From the NCBI GenBank assembly GCA_033765345.1, contig JANRIC010000186.1, forward strand, positions 1 to 18,563: a DNA stretch of 18,563 nt, given 5' to 3'. The notes beneath the pieces were generated by a model, which did no database searches, was not told the origin of the DNA, and was given only the letters and a program-made list of their open reading frames with translations. Shown here in pieces: positions 6,887 through 15,638 of this stretch (positions are counted from its first letter, which is position 1; every line of letters begins with the position of its first letter). The position numbers and the translations under genes are program-made. The DNA comes from JANRIC01 sp033765345 (GTDB lineage Bacteria; Bacteroidota; Bacteroidia; Cytophagales; Microscillaceae).

Positions 6887-7915
6887 TTATTCATCAAGTT
6901 CTAAGCTTAGTTTTACGGTGAATTGATTCTCCTGCGGGATTACCTCCAGGGCATGTCGCTTGGGATAGATTAATTCCAACCTTCTTCGGGTATTTTGCAA
7001 TCCGATACCACTTTCGGATATTATTTTACGCACGGTAGAACCGATACTATTGGAAATCTGAAGATATAAAGCATTTTTAACCAATTCAATATCCACACAC
7101 ACCCAGGCTGCTTCGTCGCTGTCTATATTGCCGTGTTTAAAGCAATTCTCCACAAAAGAAAGCAAAATCATCGGGGCAATTTTGAGATGACTGGGATTTC
7201 CTTTTACCTCAAAACAAATATTTTGGGTTTTGTCAGTCTTGAGTCTCTGAAGCTCTATGTAATTTTCCAAAAAGGCTATTTCTTTGGTCAATTCTACGAG
7301 ATCTTCCCTACATTCATAGAGCATATAACGCATCATTTGCGATAGTTTGAGTACCATCGGTGCTGCAGAATCTTCCTTTAAAAGACAAAGTGTGTAGATA
7401 TTGTTCAGTGTATTGAACAGAAAATGTGGATTGATCTGTGTGCGTAAAAATTTAAGTTCGGCCTCAAGTTGTTGGTTTTTGAGGTTGGTTTGGGTGCTTA
7501 GATTTTGTAGCCATCCCTCTGTCATTTTGTAGGTCAGGCTAAGGAAAAAAACCGATAAAAAAGGCAAAAACAAGACTCCAAAAAGTACCCTGGAACCCAT
7601 CGGCACAGAATTTCTCAGTAAAATTGGTATATTGATCGGTGTAGAAATATTCAACCGTAGATATGTCAATCCCAAAATCATCAGAAGACCAAGCAAGCCG
7701 TACAACCAAAATTTTTTCTTTTCAAGGAAGCGGGGAATCAATACAAAGACATTGGTATAAATTACAATGGCATGAAATATAGCATTGATCAGTGTGTGAC
7801 TTAATGCTACCTCGAGTTTATAGGTATAGGCAAAAATTGCTGTTAAGAATACCACATAACCTATCCAAAAGGAGACATTTAGGGCAATTAAATGGCTTTT
7901 TTTGATTTGAATCAA
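6887..7915 (-). CDS. LytS/YehU-type membrane sensor histidine kinase
   Basis: The protein has 342 residues. Four hydrophobic segments fill the N-terminal third (about 9-31, 40-60, 70-88, 108-128), with no extracytoplasmic sensor domain. The His_kinase domain motif FLRTQINPHFLFNTLNNIY places the phospho-acceptor H164. The ATPase part has LLSFVENCFKHG (N-box) and GIGLQNTRRRLELIYP (G-box), then a usual C-terminal strand. The only start codon that keeps the first helix is TTG at 7915: the frame is open further upstream but holds no ATG or GTG before a TAA, and the first internal Met is M79, inside the membrane part. It should phosphorylate the LytTR regulator encoded directly after it. Confidence 0.92.
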   Translation of the reverse strand: MIQIKKSHLIALNVSFWIGYVVFLTAIFAYTYKLEVALSHTLINAIFHAIVIYTNVFVLIPRFLEKKKFWLYGLLGLLMILGLTYLRLNISTPINIPILLRNSVPMGSRVLFGVLFLPFLSVFFLSLTYKMTEGWLQNLSTQTNLKNQQLEAELKFLRTQINPHFLFNTLNNIYTLCLLKEDSAAPMVLKLSQMMRYMLYECREDLVELTKEIAFLENYIELQRLKTDKTQNICFEVKGNPSHLKIAPMILLSFVENCFKHGNIDSDEAAWVCVDIELVKNALYLQISNSIGSTVRKIISESGIGLQNTRRRLELIYPKRHALEVIPQENQFTVKLSLELDE

Positions 7916-8272
7916 GTGTGAAGTAGATTTATTTGTAGGGCAATGATAGCTTTAATTTGAATGATACCGAAAAATTTTCAATGAATCAAGCTTTTTTTTC
8001 AGTTGATGGGCGGTTTTTTTAATTAAATCAATTAAGGGAATTAAGGGAATTAAGGGAATTAAGGGAAGAGCTGCTGTTTAATTTCCTCATTTTATGACAA
8101 ATTATAAATTAAAAAAACACAAAAAATTCCTATTATTTTATTGTTAATTTAATCTTGAAAATACACAAGCAACTCTAAAAATCTTAACATTTGGATAACC
8201 TTACATCGCTGAGAAATCTTTAATTTTAACACCGAATATAAACGTTGTTTTTCAATTCAAACCTTAGTTCAA
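7916..8272. other. Intergenic region between the divergent kinase and giant secreted-protein genes
   Basis: This 357-bp, strongly AT-rich spacer must hold the promoters of both divergent genes. The one recognisable structure is the 9-bp tandem repeat at 8031-8066. I see no protein frame, tRNA or clear terminator, and no convincing full TAnnTTTG promoter for either gene. Confidence 0.6.
8031..8066. repeat. Four perfect tandem copies of ATTAAGGGA
   Basis: Copies are at 8031-8039, 8040-8048, 8049-8057 and 8058-8066, with no mismatch. A partly matching stretch (TTAAATCA) lies just before. The array is about 200 bp upstream of the giant secreted-protein gene and about 115 bp upstream of the kinase gene. 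It could be a slippage-prone tract or repeated binding sites. Confidence 0.9.
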
Positions 8273-11200
8273 ATGTTAAAAAATTATGTCTTAGGGATGC
8301 AAAAATGGGGAATTCCAAATACCCTTTTTTCTTTCCGAAAATTAAAATTCTCAGCTAGAGGCTTATGCACTCTTGTATTGGGCTTATTCCTAAGCGGGCA
8401 ATTTGCCAAAGCACAGGATATTAACCTCAATCTACTCGGTTCGTTCCAACAAGGTATCTTTGATGAAGGTGCCGCTGAAATCCCAGCTTATGACAAAGGC
8501 AGCAAAAGACTGTTTTTTACCAATGCACAGGCTAACAATCTTGTAGTATTGGATTTATCAAATCCTGCCAACCCTACACCTATTGATACGATTGACCTGA
8601 GTCCTTACGGAGGTGGCGTAAATAGTGTGGCGGTTTTTGAAGGTCTGGTCGCAGTTGCCGTAGAAGCTGATCCCAATCAAAACCCTGGGAGTGTGGTGTT
8701 TTTTGATGTAAACGGTACTTTTATCCAGTCCGTAACCGTAGGCGCATTGCCTGATATGCTTACTTTTACCAAAGATGGCAGCAAAGTATTGGTAGCCAAT
8801 GAAGGCGAACCTGCTGGCGACGGTTCTTTTGATCCCGAAGGGAGCGTAAGTATCATCAACGTGGCTGATTTTACCGTAGCTACGGCTGATTTCAAAGCCT
8901 TTAACGGTCGTGAAGCTGAATTGAGAGCCAAAGGCATCCGTATCTTTACCCCTGGTTCTTCTTCTGCTCAAGATCTTGAACCCGAATACATTGCCATTTC
9001 TCCCGATGGCACTACAGCCGTAGTAACTCTTCAGGAAAATAATGCAGTTGCCATTATCAACATAGCTACTGCCAAAGTAATTGATATAGTACCTCAAGGC
9101 TACAAAGACCATAGCAAAAGCCTTCCTAAACTGGAGCAATTCGAGATCAACGAAGCTCCTTTGGATGCTGCCCGTAATATTTTGTTTGGAGGTCTCTCCG
9201 GGATTTTCTTCGAAAAAATCAACGCCAACGGCAATTATCAATTTGTGTGTATCCCTGACCGTGGACCTAATGGTGAGCCAGTAAGCGTAAAAAGAAATGA
9301 CGGCACTAATGTTGGAAACGTAAGACCTTTTCTGATTCCCAACTATCAGGCTACAGTGTATCGCATCGAGCTCGACAAAGCCAACGGAAAAGTAAACTTC
9401 CTAGAATCTATTCCTTTGTTCCGTGCAGATGGTACAACACCCATCAGTGGTCTTGCGAATATCCCTGGTGTGGATGAAATCCCTGTGACTCCCGTAGATA
9501 CGCTGGCTGATGTGGTAGATGCCAACGGACAACAATACGCGCTACTTCCTTATGACGAACTAGGCGGTGATATGGAAGGTATTGTGATCAATCCAGCTGA
9601 CAATACTTTCTGGATGGTGGACGAATACCGCCCTGCTATTTATCATTTCTCCCCCAATGGTATTTTGATTGATCGTTTTGTACCGCAAGGTACAGGCGCT
9701 TTGGGTGGTCAGCCTGCTGGAACTTACGGCACGGAGACTTTACCAAACATTTACAACAGAAGAAGAGCCAACCGTGGTTTTGAGGGAATGGCTTTGGATA
9801 CGGATAAAGGCATCCTATATGCTTTCATCCAGACTCCTTTGGCGAACCCCAACACTGCAGCCAGCAATGCTTCCCTGGTCATCCGTATGTTGGGTATTGA
9901 CCCTGCCACTGGCAACCCTGTGGCCGAGTATGTATATTTACTGGAAAAAAATGCCCTAAACCCCGACCCTGTTGATAAAATCGGAGATGCCTTTTATGAT
10001 CCCAATACCAAGCGTTTTGTGGTCATGGAAAGAGACTCAAGGCTGGAATCTACTGCCAAAAAGTTCGTCTTTGATGTAGACTTGACCGGAGCCACCAACC
10101 TTTTAGACCCCGCTGCTCCTGCCCTACTTGCTGGCAAAACGCTAGAGCAGCACACGCCTAATGATCTGGCTGCTGCTGGTATTAAGCCTGTTTTTAAAAG
10201 AAAAATTCTAAACCTTCCGACTTTGGGCTATCTACCAAGCGACAAACCCGAGGGTTTGGCAGGACTACCTGATGGCTCAATGGTTGTATTGAATGACAAT
10301 GACTTTGGTCTGGTACCCGGAGCAGAAAAAGTTGCCCTAGGTCTGATCACTTTCTCTGACTCCACTTGCCAAACAGGTCTGGATGCAAGCGATCGTGACA
10401 ATGCCATCAATATCGCCAACTGGCCGATTTTAGGTACTTTCCATTCCGATGCGATTGCTTCGTATACAGGCAATGACGGCAAAGCTTACTACATCACCGC
10501 CAACGAAGGAGATGCCCGTGATTATGATTTCTTTGCCGAAGAATCAAGAGTTAGACCCTTGACACTTGACCCAACCGCATTCCCCAACGCAAGTTCTTTA
10601 AGAGATAATGCCAACTTAGGCCGCTTGACTGTCACTACTACTCAAGGTGACCTTGACGGAGACGGTGACTACGATCGTTTGTTTGCTTTCGGAACGCGCT
10701 CTTTCACCATCTGGGATGCTGCCGCTAACCTGGTGTATGACAGCGGTGATGACCTGGAGCAGATTACTGCCGCCGCCTCCCCTGCAGATTTTAATGCTGA
10801 CAATGCCGAAAACGGAACTTTTGATAACCGAAGTGACAACAAAGGCCCTGAACCTGAAGGAGTGACCACAGGTGTAATCAATGGAAAAACGTATAGTTTT
10901 GTTGGTTTGGAAAGAATTGGAGGTATTGTAGTACACGATGTGAGCGATCCTAAAGCACCTCAATTTGTACAATACATCAATAACCGTGATTTCTCCGTAG
11001 ATGCCGAAGCCGACGTACTAGGTGCCAAGGATTTAGGACCCGAAGGTCTGGTATTTATCTCTGCCGAAGACAGCCCGAACGGTCAGCCGCTTCTGGTCGT
11101 AACCAACGAAATCAGCGGTTCTGTATCTGTATATGGTATTGACGTTCCTTCTCAGAATTTCAAACTACAAGTATTACATGCTTCTGACCTGGAAGGCGGC

Positions 11201-14104
11201 GTAGATGCTTTGGAAAACGCCCCTAATTTTGCCGCTATTATTGATACTTTGGAAGGTACTTTTGATAATACGTTGATTCTTTCCAGTGGTGATAACTACA
11301 TCCCCGGCCCGTTCTTCGGTGCTGCAGGTGATGCTTCTCTTCGTCCTGTGTTCCAAAGCGTATATCAGACTTTATTCAACGAACCCGGTTTGAATAACCT
11401 ACGCGAGATTCCCGGTCGTATTGACATCTCCATTATGAATATCGTTGGCTTCGACGCTTCTGCTATTGGAAATCATGAGTTTGATGCAGGCCCGGGTGCT
11501 GTGTTTGATATCCTCGCAACCGATATCCGTGGTGCTAATCTAAACACTGTACGCTGGTTGGGTGCTCAATTCCCTTATCTAAGTGCCAATCTCGATTTCA
11601 GTGCTGAGTCTGCTTTGTCAGCATTATATACCCCTGATATTCGCCCTAATACCGACTTCAAATCATTGCCAAGTGATCTGACTGCCGCCAGAACTGCTCC
11701 CAAACTAGCTCCCGCTACCATCATTGAGCGAGGTGGTGAAAAAATCGGTGTAGTGGGTGCTACTACGCAACTCCTTGAAACGATCACTTCTAACGGTAAT
11801 GTGGAAGTAATCGGACCTGATGTAAATGATATGCCTGCCCTGGCTGCTATTCTACAACCTTATATAGACTCTCTAGAAGCCATGGGTATCAATAAAATTA
11901 TCGTTGTTTCTCACTTACAGCAAGTTAATTTAGAGAAAGCCCTAATCGGTCTTTTGGATGGTGTTGATATCGTGCTTGCAGGAGGTTCTGATGTGATTTT
12001 TGCTCAGGATGACGACCAGCTTCGCCCAGGTAACGAAATTGAAGAGCCTTATCCGTTTATAACCCAAGATGCTGCGGGTAATCCTGCTGTTATCGTAGGT
12101 ACTGACGGTGAGTATAGCTATGTAGGTCGTTTGATCGTAGAGTTTGATGAAAACGGTATATTGGTTGAATCTTCTTTGAATAATCCCCTGAGTGGTGCTT
12201 ATGCTACACTCGATGAAGTAGTTACAAACCTTTGGGGCAGTGAAGATGCTGCTTTTGTTACCGGAACTAAAGGCGAGCTCGTTCGCCGATTAACGAATGC
12301 AGTAAATGCTATTGTAACGACACAAGATGGAAATATTCTGGGTCTTACCGGTGTATTCCTGGATGGTCGTCGTGAAAAAGTACGTACCGAAGAAACTAAC
12401 CTGGGTGATCTGAGTGCAGATGCCAACTTGTTTGTGGCCAAGCAATTTGATCCTACTGTACAGGTTTCTATCAAAAATGGAGGTGGTATTCGTGCTGCCA
12501 TCGGTGAAATTGTAGATTTCGGTGGTGGAACTATTCTTTTCTTACCTCCTCAAGCCAACGAAGCTTCAGGCAAGCAAGAGGGCGAAATCTCTCAATTAGA
12601 TGTTTTGAACTCATTGCGCTTCAATAATCAACTGAGTGTACTGAGTGTAAGTGCTGCTGATTTATTGGCTGTAGTTGAACATGGTGTATCTGCAAGCGGT
12701 GGCGGCAACACGCCGGGTCAATTCCCACAAATAGGCGGTATGCGATTCAGCTTTGACCCAGGCAAACCAGCAGGTGCTCGTATTGGATTCCTGGAAATCA
12801 TTGATGAAAATGATGATTTGGTAGAAGTAATTGCTCAAAACGGTCAGGTAGTAGGTGACCCTGAAAGAGTAATCCGTTTGGTTACCCTGAACTTTATGGC
12901 TGACGGTGGTGATGGTTATCCCTTCCCTGCGCTTGGTGAAGATCGTACCGACCTGGTTTCTGTATTGACAGATGCCGGAGCTTCTACCTTCTCAGCCCCC
13001 GGTACAGAGCAAGATGCAATGGCTGAGTATTTATTGGCTAACTTCGCTTCTATCCCTTTCTTCAAAGAAGAAACCCCTGCCGAAGAAGACACTCGTATCG
13101 TAAATCTCAGTCTGATACAACCTGTTTTAAGCGGTTTCACATTGATTGATGCTGCTACGGATACACCGATTGCTGCTTATGATCCCATCGTGGAGGGTGC
13201 TGTCATCAATCTGACTGACCTCCCTGTAAGTAGGGTACTCAATATCAGAGCTAATATCAGTGGTAATGTAGGCAGTGTGATACTTCAGACTCAAAAAGTA
13301 GGTGGAAGTGCTGTATTCGGTTTTGAAAATGTAGCTCCTTATGCTGCTTTTGGAGACATCAACGGCAATTACAATCCCTGGAGACCTAAAGCTCCAGAAG
13401 GAGGAGAATCTTACATCGTAAAGGCTACGGCTTACAGCTTGCCTAATGGTGAAGGTGAAGAATTGACTTCTTCTACAGTTACATTCAGCTTTGTAGAAGG
13501 TCTGGCTGCCCAACTGGCAAGTCTCGTATTGATCAATGCAGATACGGATAAAGAAATCGGTGAACTCACCAACGGAACTGTAGTAGACCTGGCTCAGATC
13601 GGAACTGCCAATCTTAGCATAATGGCTAAAACTACTCCAAGCCCAACTGGTAGTGTGGCATTCAGCTTGACAGGACCAGTAGCACAGGAATCTGTAGAGA
13701 ATCTTCTCCCCTACGCTTTATTCGGTGATAAACCCGTGAAAGATTTCAACGGACAAGAATTTGTAGCTGGTAGCTATGCGCTGACGGTTACTTTATTCAA
13801 CGGTCCTAACAAAATCGGTGCTTCTAGCACACCTGTTACCGTGAATTTTGAAGTAATCAATGCCGCTCCTGCTGCTCGGGTGAGCTTCTTCCCCAACCCA
13901 AGCGAAGGAAATGTTCATATTACTTCCAGCAAAACATTGGGTGCAGGTATGATTGAAGTGACTGATGCAATGGGTCATGTAATCTACCAAGCTCCTTTTA
14001 ATGGCAAAATAAATCAGAGCCTGACCCTCGGCAAATCTGGTGTGTATTTCTTCAGAATCATCAGTGAAAATACCAATGAGGTATATCGTGTGATTAGGAA
14101 ATAA
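8273..14104 (+). CDS. Giant T9SS-secreted protein: split choice-of-anchor I propeller, inserted phytase-like domain, 5'-nucleotidase-like domains
   Basis: The protein has 1943 residues. An N-terminal signal region (about 1-48) ends in a hydrophobic LCTLVLGLFLSG stretch and a probable cleavage at AKA-Q. Residues about 50-281 are the first half of a choice-of-anchor I beta-propeller, stopping at KDHS (278-281). About 282-700 is an esterase-like/phytase domain (GLSGIFF, CIPDRGPNGEP, GGDMEGIVI, WMVDEYRP, NRGFEGMAL). The propeller resumes at GLDASDRD (702-709), with ANEGDARDY near 743 and an acidic DLDGDGDYD loop near 793 that may bind calcium. A metallophosphatase follows (about 964-1290: HASDLEGG 969-976, SSGDN 1004-1008, GNHEFD 1066-1071), then a 5'-nucleotidase C-terminal domain with NGGGIR at 1402-1407. 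Two related beta domains (about 1610-1863) precede a T9SS type A sorting domain (about 1870-1943, FFPNPSEG). A role in extracellular phosphate-ester use is inferred. The next in-frame ATG, M9, is an alternative start. Confidence 0.93.
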   Translation: MLKNYVLGMQKWGIPNTLFSFRKLKFSARGLCTLVLGLFLSGQFAKAQDINLNLLGSFQQGIFDEGAAEIPAYDKGSKRLFFTNAQANNLVVLDLSNPANPTPIDTIDLSPYGGGVNSVAVFEGLVAVAVEADPNQNPGSVVFFDVNGTFIQSVTVGALPDMLTFTKDGSKVLVANEGEPAGDGSFDPEGSVSIINVADFTVATADFKAFNGREAELRAKGIRIFTPGSSSAQDLEPEYIAISPDGTTAVVTLQENNAVAIINIATAKVIDIVPQGYKDHSKSLPKLEQFEINEAPLDAARNILFGGLSGIFFEKINANGNYQFVCIPDRGPNGEPVSVKRNDGTNVGNVRPFLIPNYQATVYRIELDKANGKVNFLESIPLFRADGTTPISGLANIPGVDEIPVTPVDTLADVVDANGQQYALLPYDELGGDMEGIVINPADNTFWMVDEYRPAIYHFSPNGILIDRFVPQGTGALGGQPAGTYGTETLPNIYNRRRANRGFEGMALDTDKGILYAFIQTPLANPNTAASNASLVIRMLGIDPATGNPVAEYVYLLEKNALNPDPVDKIGDAFYDPNTKRFVVMERDSRLESTAKKFVFDVDLTGATNLLDPAAPALLAGKTLEQHTPNDLAAAGIKPVFKRKILNLPTLGYLPSDKPEGLAGLPDGSMVVLNDNDFGLVPGAEKVALGLITFSDSTCQTGLDASDRDNAINIANWPILGTFHSDAIASYTGNDGKAYYITANEGDARDYDFFAEESRVRPLTLDPTAFPNASSLRDNANLGRLTVTTTQGDLDGDGDYDRLFAFGTRSFTIWDAAANLVYDSGDDLEQITAAASPADFNADNAENGTFDNRSDNKGPEPEGVTTGVINGKTYSFVGLERIGGIVVHDVSDPKAPQFVQYINNRDFSVDAEADVLGAKDLGPEGLVFISAEDSPNGQPLLVVTNEISGSVSVYGIDVPSQNFKLQVLHASDLEGGVDALENAPNFAAIIDTLEGTFDNTLILSSGDNYIPGPFFGAAGDASLRPVFQSVYQTLFNEPGLNNLREIPGRIDISIMNIVGFDASAIGNHEFDAGPGAVFDILATDIRGANLNTVRWLGAQFPYLSANLDFSAESALSALYTPDIRPNTDFKSLPSDLTAARTAPKLAPATIIERGGEKIGVVGATTQLLETITSNGNVEVIGPDVNDMPALAAILQPYIDSLEAMGINKIIVVSHLQQVNLEKALIGLLDGVDIVLAGGSDVIFAQDDDQLRPGNEIEEPYPFITQDAAGNPAVIVGTDGEYSYVGRLIVEFDENGILVESSLNNPLSGAYATLDEVVTNLWGSEDAAFVTGTKGELVRRLTNAVNAIVTTQDGNILGLTGVFLDGRREKVRTEETNLGDLSADANLFVAKQFDPTVQVSIKNGGGIRAAIGEIVDFGGGTILFLPPQANEASGKQEGEISQLDVLNSLRFNNQLSVLSVSAADLLAVVEHGVSASGGGNTPGQFPQIGGMRFSFDPGKPAGARIGFLEIIDENDDLVEVIAQNGQVVGDPERVIRLVTLNFMADGGDGYPFPALGEDRTDLVSVLTDAGASTFSAPGTEQDAMAEYLLANFASIPFFKEETPAEEDTRIVNLSLIQPVLSGFTLIDAATDTPIAAYDPIVEGAVINLTDLPVSRVLNIRANISGNVGSVILQTQKVGGSAVFGFENVAPYAAFGDINGNYNPWRPKAPEGGESYIVKATAYSLPNGEGEELTSSTVTFSFVEGLAAQLASLVLINADTDKEIGELTNGTVVDLAQIGTANLSIMAKTTPSPTGSVAFSLTGPVAQESVENLLPYALFGDKPVKDFNGQEFVAGSYALTVTLFNGPNKIGASSTPVTVNFEVINAAPAARVSFFPNPSEGNVHITSSKTLGAGMIEVTDAMGHVIYQAPFNGKINQSLTLGKSGVYFFRIISENTNEVYRVIRK

Positions 14105-14129
14105 ATTCTGTTAAAGTTTCTTAGCATAG

Positions 14130-14163
14130 ACCCCGGGTATGAATTCATATCCGGGGTTTTTAT
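14130..14163 (+). terminator. Palindromic intrinsic terminator of the giant secreted-protein gene
   Basis: ACCCCGG (14130-14136) pairs with CCGGGGT (14151-14157), and the interior TATGAATTCATA is itself palindromic, giving a 28-base near-perfect stem with one G-U position. It is followed by a T run. It lies 25 bp after the TAA at 14102-14104. Confidence 0.85.
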
Positions 14164-14175
14164 TTGTATTGGGAA

Positions 14176-14603
14176 AAACTTCTGCCATGTAGAAAAAAAT
14201 TTCTGCCATGTAGAAAAAAACTTCTGCCATGTAGAAAAAATATTCTGCCATGTAGAAAAAATATTTTGCCATGTAGAAAAAATATTCTGCCATGTAGAAA
14301 AAATGTTTTGCCATGTAGAAAAAAACTTCTGCCATGTAGAAAAAATATTCTGCCATGTAGAAAAAATATTCTGCCATGTAGAAAAAATATTCTGCCATGT
14401 AGAAAAAATATTCTGCCATGTAGAAAAAATATTCTGCCATGTAGAAAAAATATTCTGCCATGTAGAAAAAATGTTCTGCCATGTAGAAAAAATGTTTTGC
14501 CATGTAGAAAAAATGTTTTGCCATGTAGAAAAAATGTTTTGCCATGTAGAAAAAATGTTTTGCCATGTAGAAAAAATGTTTTGCCATGTAGAAAAAATAC
14601 CTT
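14176..14603. repeat. Array of 20 tandem 21-bp units, each a potential mini-hairpin plus A-tract
   Basis: GCCATGTAG occurs at 14184 and then every 21 bp to 14583, 20 times with no slip. Each unit is TTYTGCCATGTAGAA plus a 6-base spacer (AAAATA, AAAATG, AAAAAC or AAAAAT). On the plus strand TTCTGC can pair with GTAGAA around a CAT loop. Copies 9-14 share one variant and copies 16-20 another, indicating recent block duplication. Because 21 is divisible by 3, long open frames appear on both strands (heptads such as MAEYFFY and LPCRKNI); five of six frames are open, so this is not evidence for a gene. There are no unique spacers, so it is not CRISPR. Confidence 0.93.
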
Positions 14604-14740
14604 GCTTCTGCCTCTACATTTGGTAGATAAAAATCTTATATCTGTTGAACACTTGCTGGTATCGGTTGATTAATCACAAATAGATTTACGGGCAACCGTT
14701 CTTCTTTTTGTAATCCACCTTTAAAACCATTTTAAAAAGT

Positions 14741-15553
14741 ATGAAAAATGTATTTTATGTTTTAGCTTTTAGTATGATGAGTATTTTTTGTGTTTCTTGT
14801 AATCAGGAAGAAGAAATTACCGTCGATGATGAGGTAGATACCCAAAGCCTGAGTGATGAAGCCGAAATAGAGGCCATCAGCGATGAACTTTTTATCCTGA
14901 GCGAAATTGCTTTGGATCAGACCCAGGGAAAATCAGCCAAAGCTGAGTGCCCGTCAATCAGCCAAAATATCCAGCAAAAAAGTATTACGCTGGATTTCGG
15001 CAGTGGGTGTACCGGCCCTTACGGAGTGCTTGAATATAAGGGGAAGCTCATCGTTACCTACGAGATTGAATCTGGGGCAATCACCCCTAGAACCATCACT
15101 ACGCAGGATTTTTCGGTAAACGGCAACTCTGTAGAAGGAACATTGACAGCAAGTGGCTTCGAGGAAAGTGAGACGGGTGTATATTCTTATGATCTGACTT
15201 ATGATCTTAGCCTGGGCTTCAAGGATAATTCTACGTATTCACAGGCGGCCACCTATAACGTACAATGGTTGGAAGGTTTCGGAGATGATGACTACACCAA
15301 TGACCTGATACAAAGCACTGGCTCTCTGACCGGAACCAACCGCAAAGGGGATGACTACGGAAGCACTATCTTAACTCCTTTGCTGAGGAAAACGAGTTGT
15401 GCCTCTGAGAATAGTTTTGTTACCGTCAGTGGTATCAAAGAAACACAACCTGCCAGATTGGGTACATACAGCATCAATTATGGGGATGGTGCCTGTGATA
15501 AAATGGTGACCATCACTACACCCAGAAGAACCTATACCTTAGAATTGCCCTAA
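14741..15553 (+). CDS. Putative surface lipoprotein of unknown function
   Basis: The protein has 270 residues. The signal sequence MKNVFYVLAFSMMSIFCVSC ends in a lipoprotein-type cysteine (C20), followed at once by NQEEE. Acidic residues right after the lipidated cysteine act as a surface-export signal in Bacteroidota, so an outer-leaflet location is likely. The mature part is beta-rich and polar, with several cysteines (for example SGCTG, TSCAS, GACDK) that may form disulfides. The middle has a strand pattern (ITLDFGSGCTG, GKLIVTYEIESG, EGTLTASGF) resembling small Bacteroidota lipoproteins that I cannot assign to a named family. It has no T9SS domain. It is transcribed alone: the 21-bp array is upstream and a strong terminator follows the stop. 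Confidence 0.8.
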   Translation: MKNVFYVLAFSMMSIFCVSCNQEEEITVDDEVDTQSLSDEAEIEAISDELFILSEIALDQTQGKSAKAECPSISQNIQQKSITLDFGSGCTGPYGVLEYKGKLIVTYEIESGAITPRTITTQDFSVNGNSVEGTLTASGFEESETGVYSYDLTYDLSLGFKDNSTYSQAATYNVQWLEGFGDDDYTNDLIQSTGSLTGTNRKGDDYGSTILTPLLRKTSCASENSFVTVSGIKETQPARLGTYSINYGDGACDKMVTITTPRRTYTLELP

Positions 15554-15610
15554 AAAAAACAAAACCGATAAGGAATTTAGATGTTCTAGTCCTTATCGGT
15601 TTTGTTTTTT
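15554..15610. terminator. Bidirectional intrinsic terminator with a perfect 21-bp stem
   Basis: Bases 15554-15574 are perfectly complementary to 15590-15610, with a 15-base loop. The core AACCGATAAGGA pairs with TCCTTATCGGTT, and the outer ends are A-rich on the left and T-rich on the right, giving a U-tract to transcripts from either side. It serves both the lipoprotein gene and the convergent Rpn-family gene. Confidence 0.92.
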
Positions 15611-15638
15611 CGAATATACTTAGTGGAGGCGCAATTTG

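Larger units (their letters stand above)
14105..14740. other. Intergenic region dominated by a 21-bp tandem array
   Basis: The 636-bp spacer holds the terminator at 14130-14163 and the array at 14176-14603. About 137 bp of AT-rich leader then precede the lipoprotein gene. The stretch just after the array (14604-14626) contains decayed pieces of the unit (CTTCTGCC, CTACATTTGG). I see no other gene, and no clear promoter for the downstream gene. Confidence 0.7.

Noticed and set aside
8558..13990. Numerous reverse-strand and alternate-frame open frames inside the giant secreted-protein gene
   Set aside because: They lack recognisable domains, lie entirely inside a gene with strong domain matches, and are expected by chance in a 5.8-kb coding region.
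14176..14603. CRISPR array
   Set aside because: The units are directly adjacent at a fixed 21-bp period with only 6-base, low-diversity spacers, and no cas genes are present.
14111..14673. Long open frames on both strands made of heptad repeats (MAEYFFY, LPCRKNI, CHVEKIF)
   Set aside because: They arise because the repeat unit is 21 bp and lacks stops in five of six frames. They have no conserved non-repeat domain or proper start context, and they overlap each other and a terminator.
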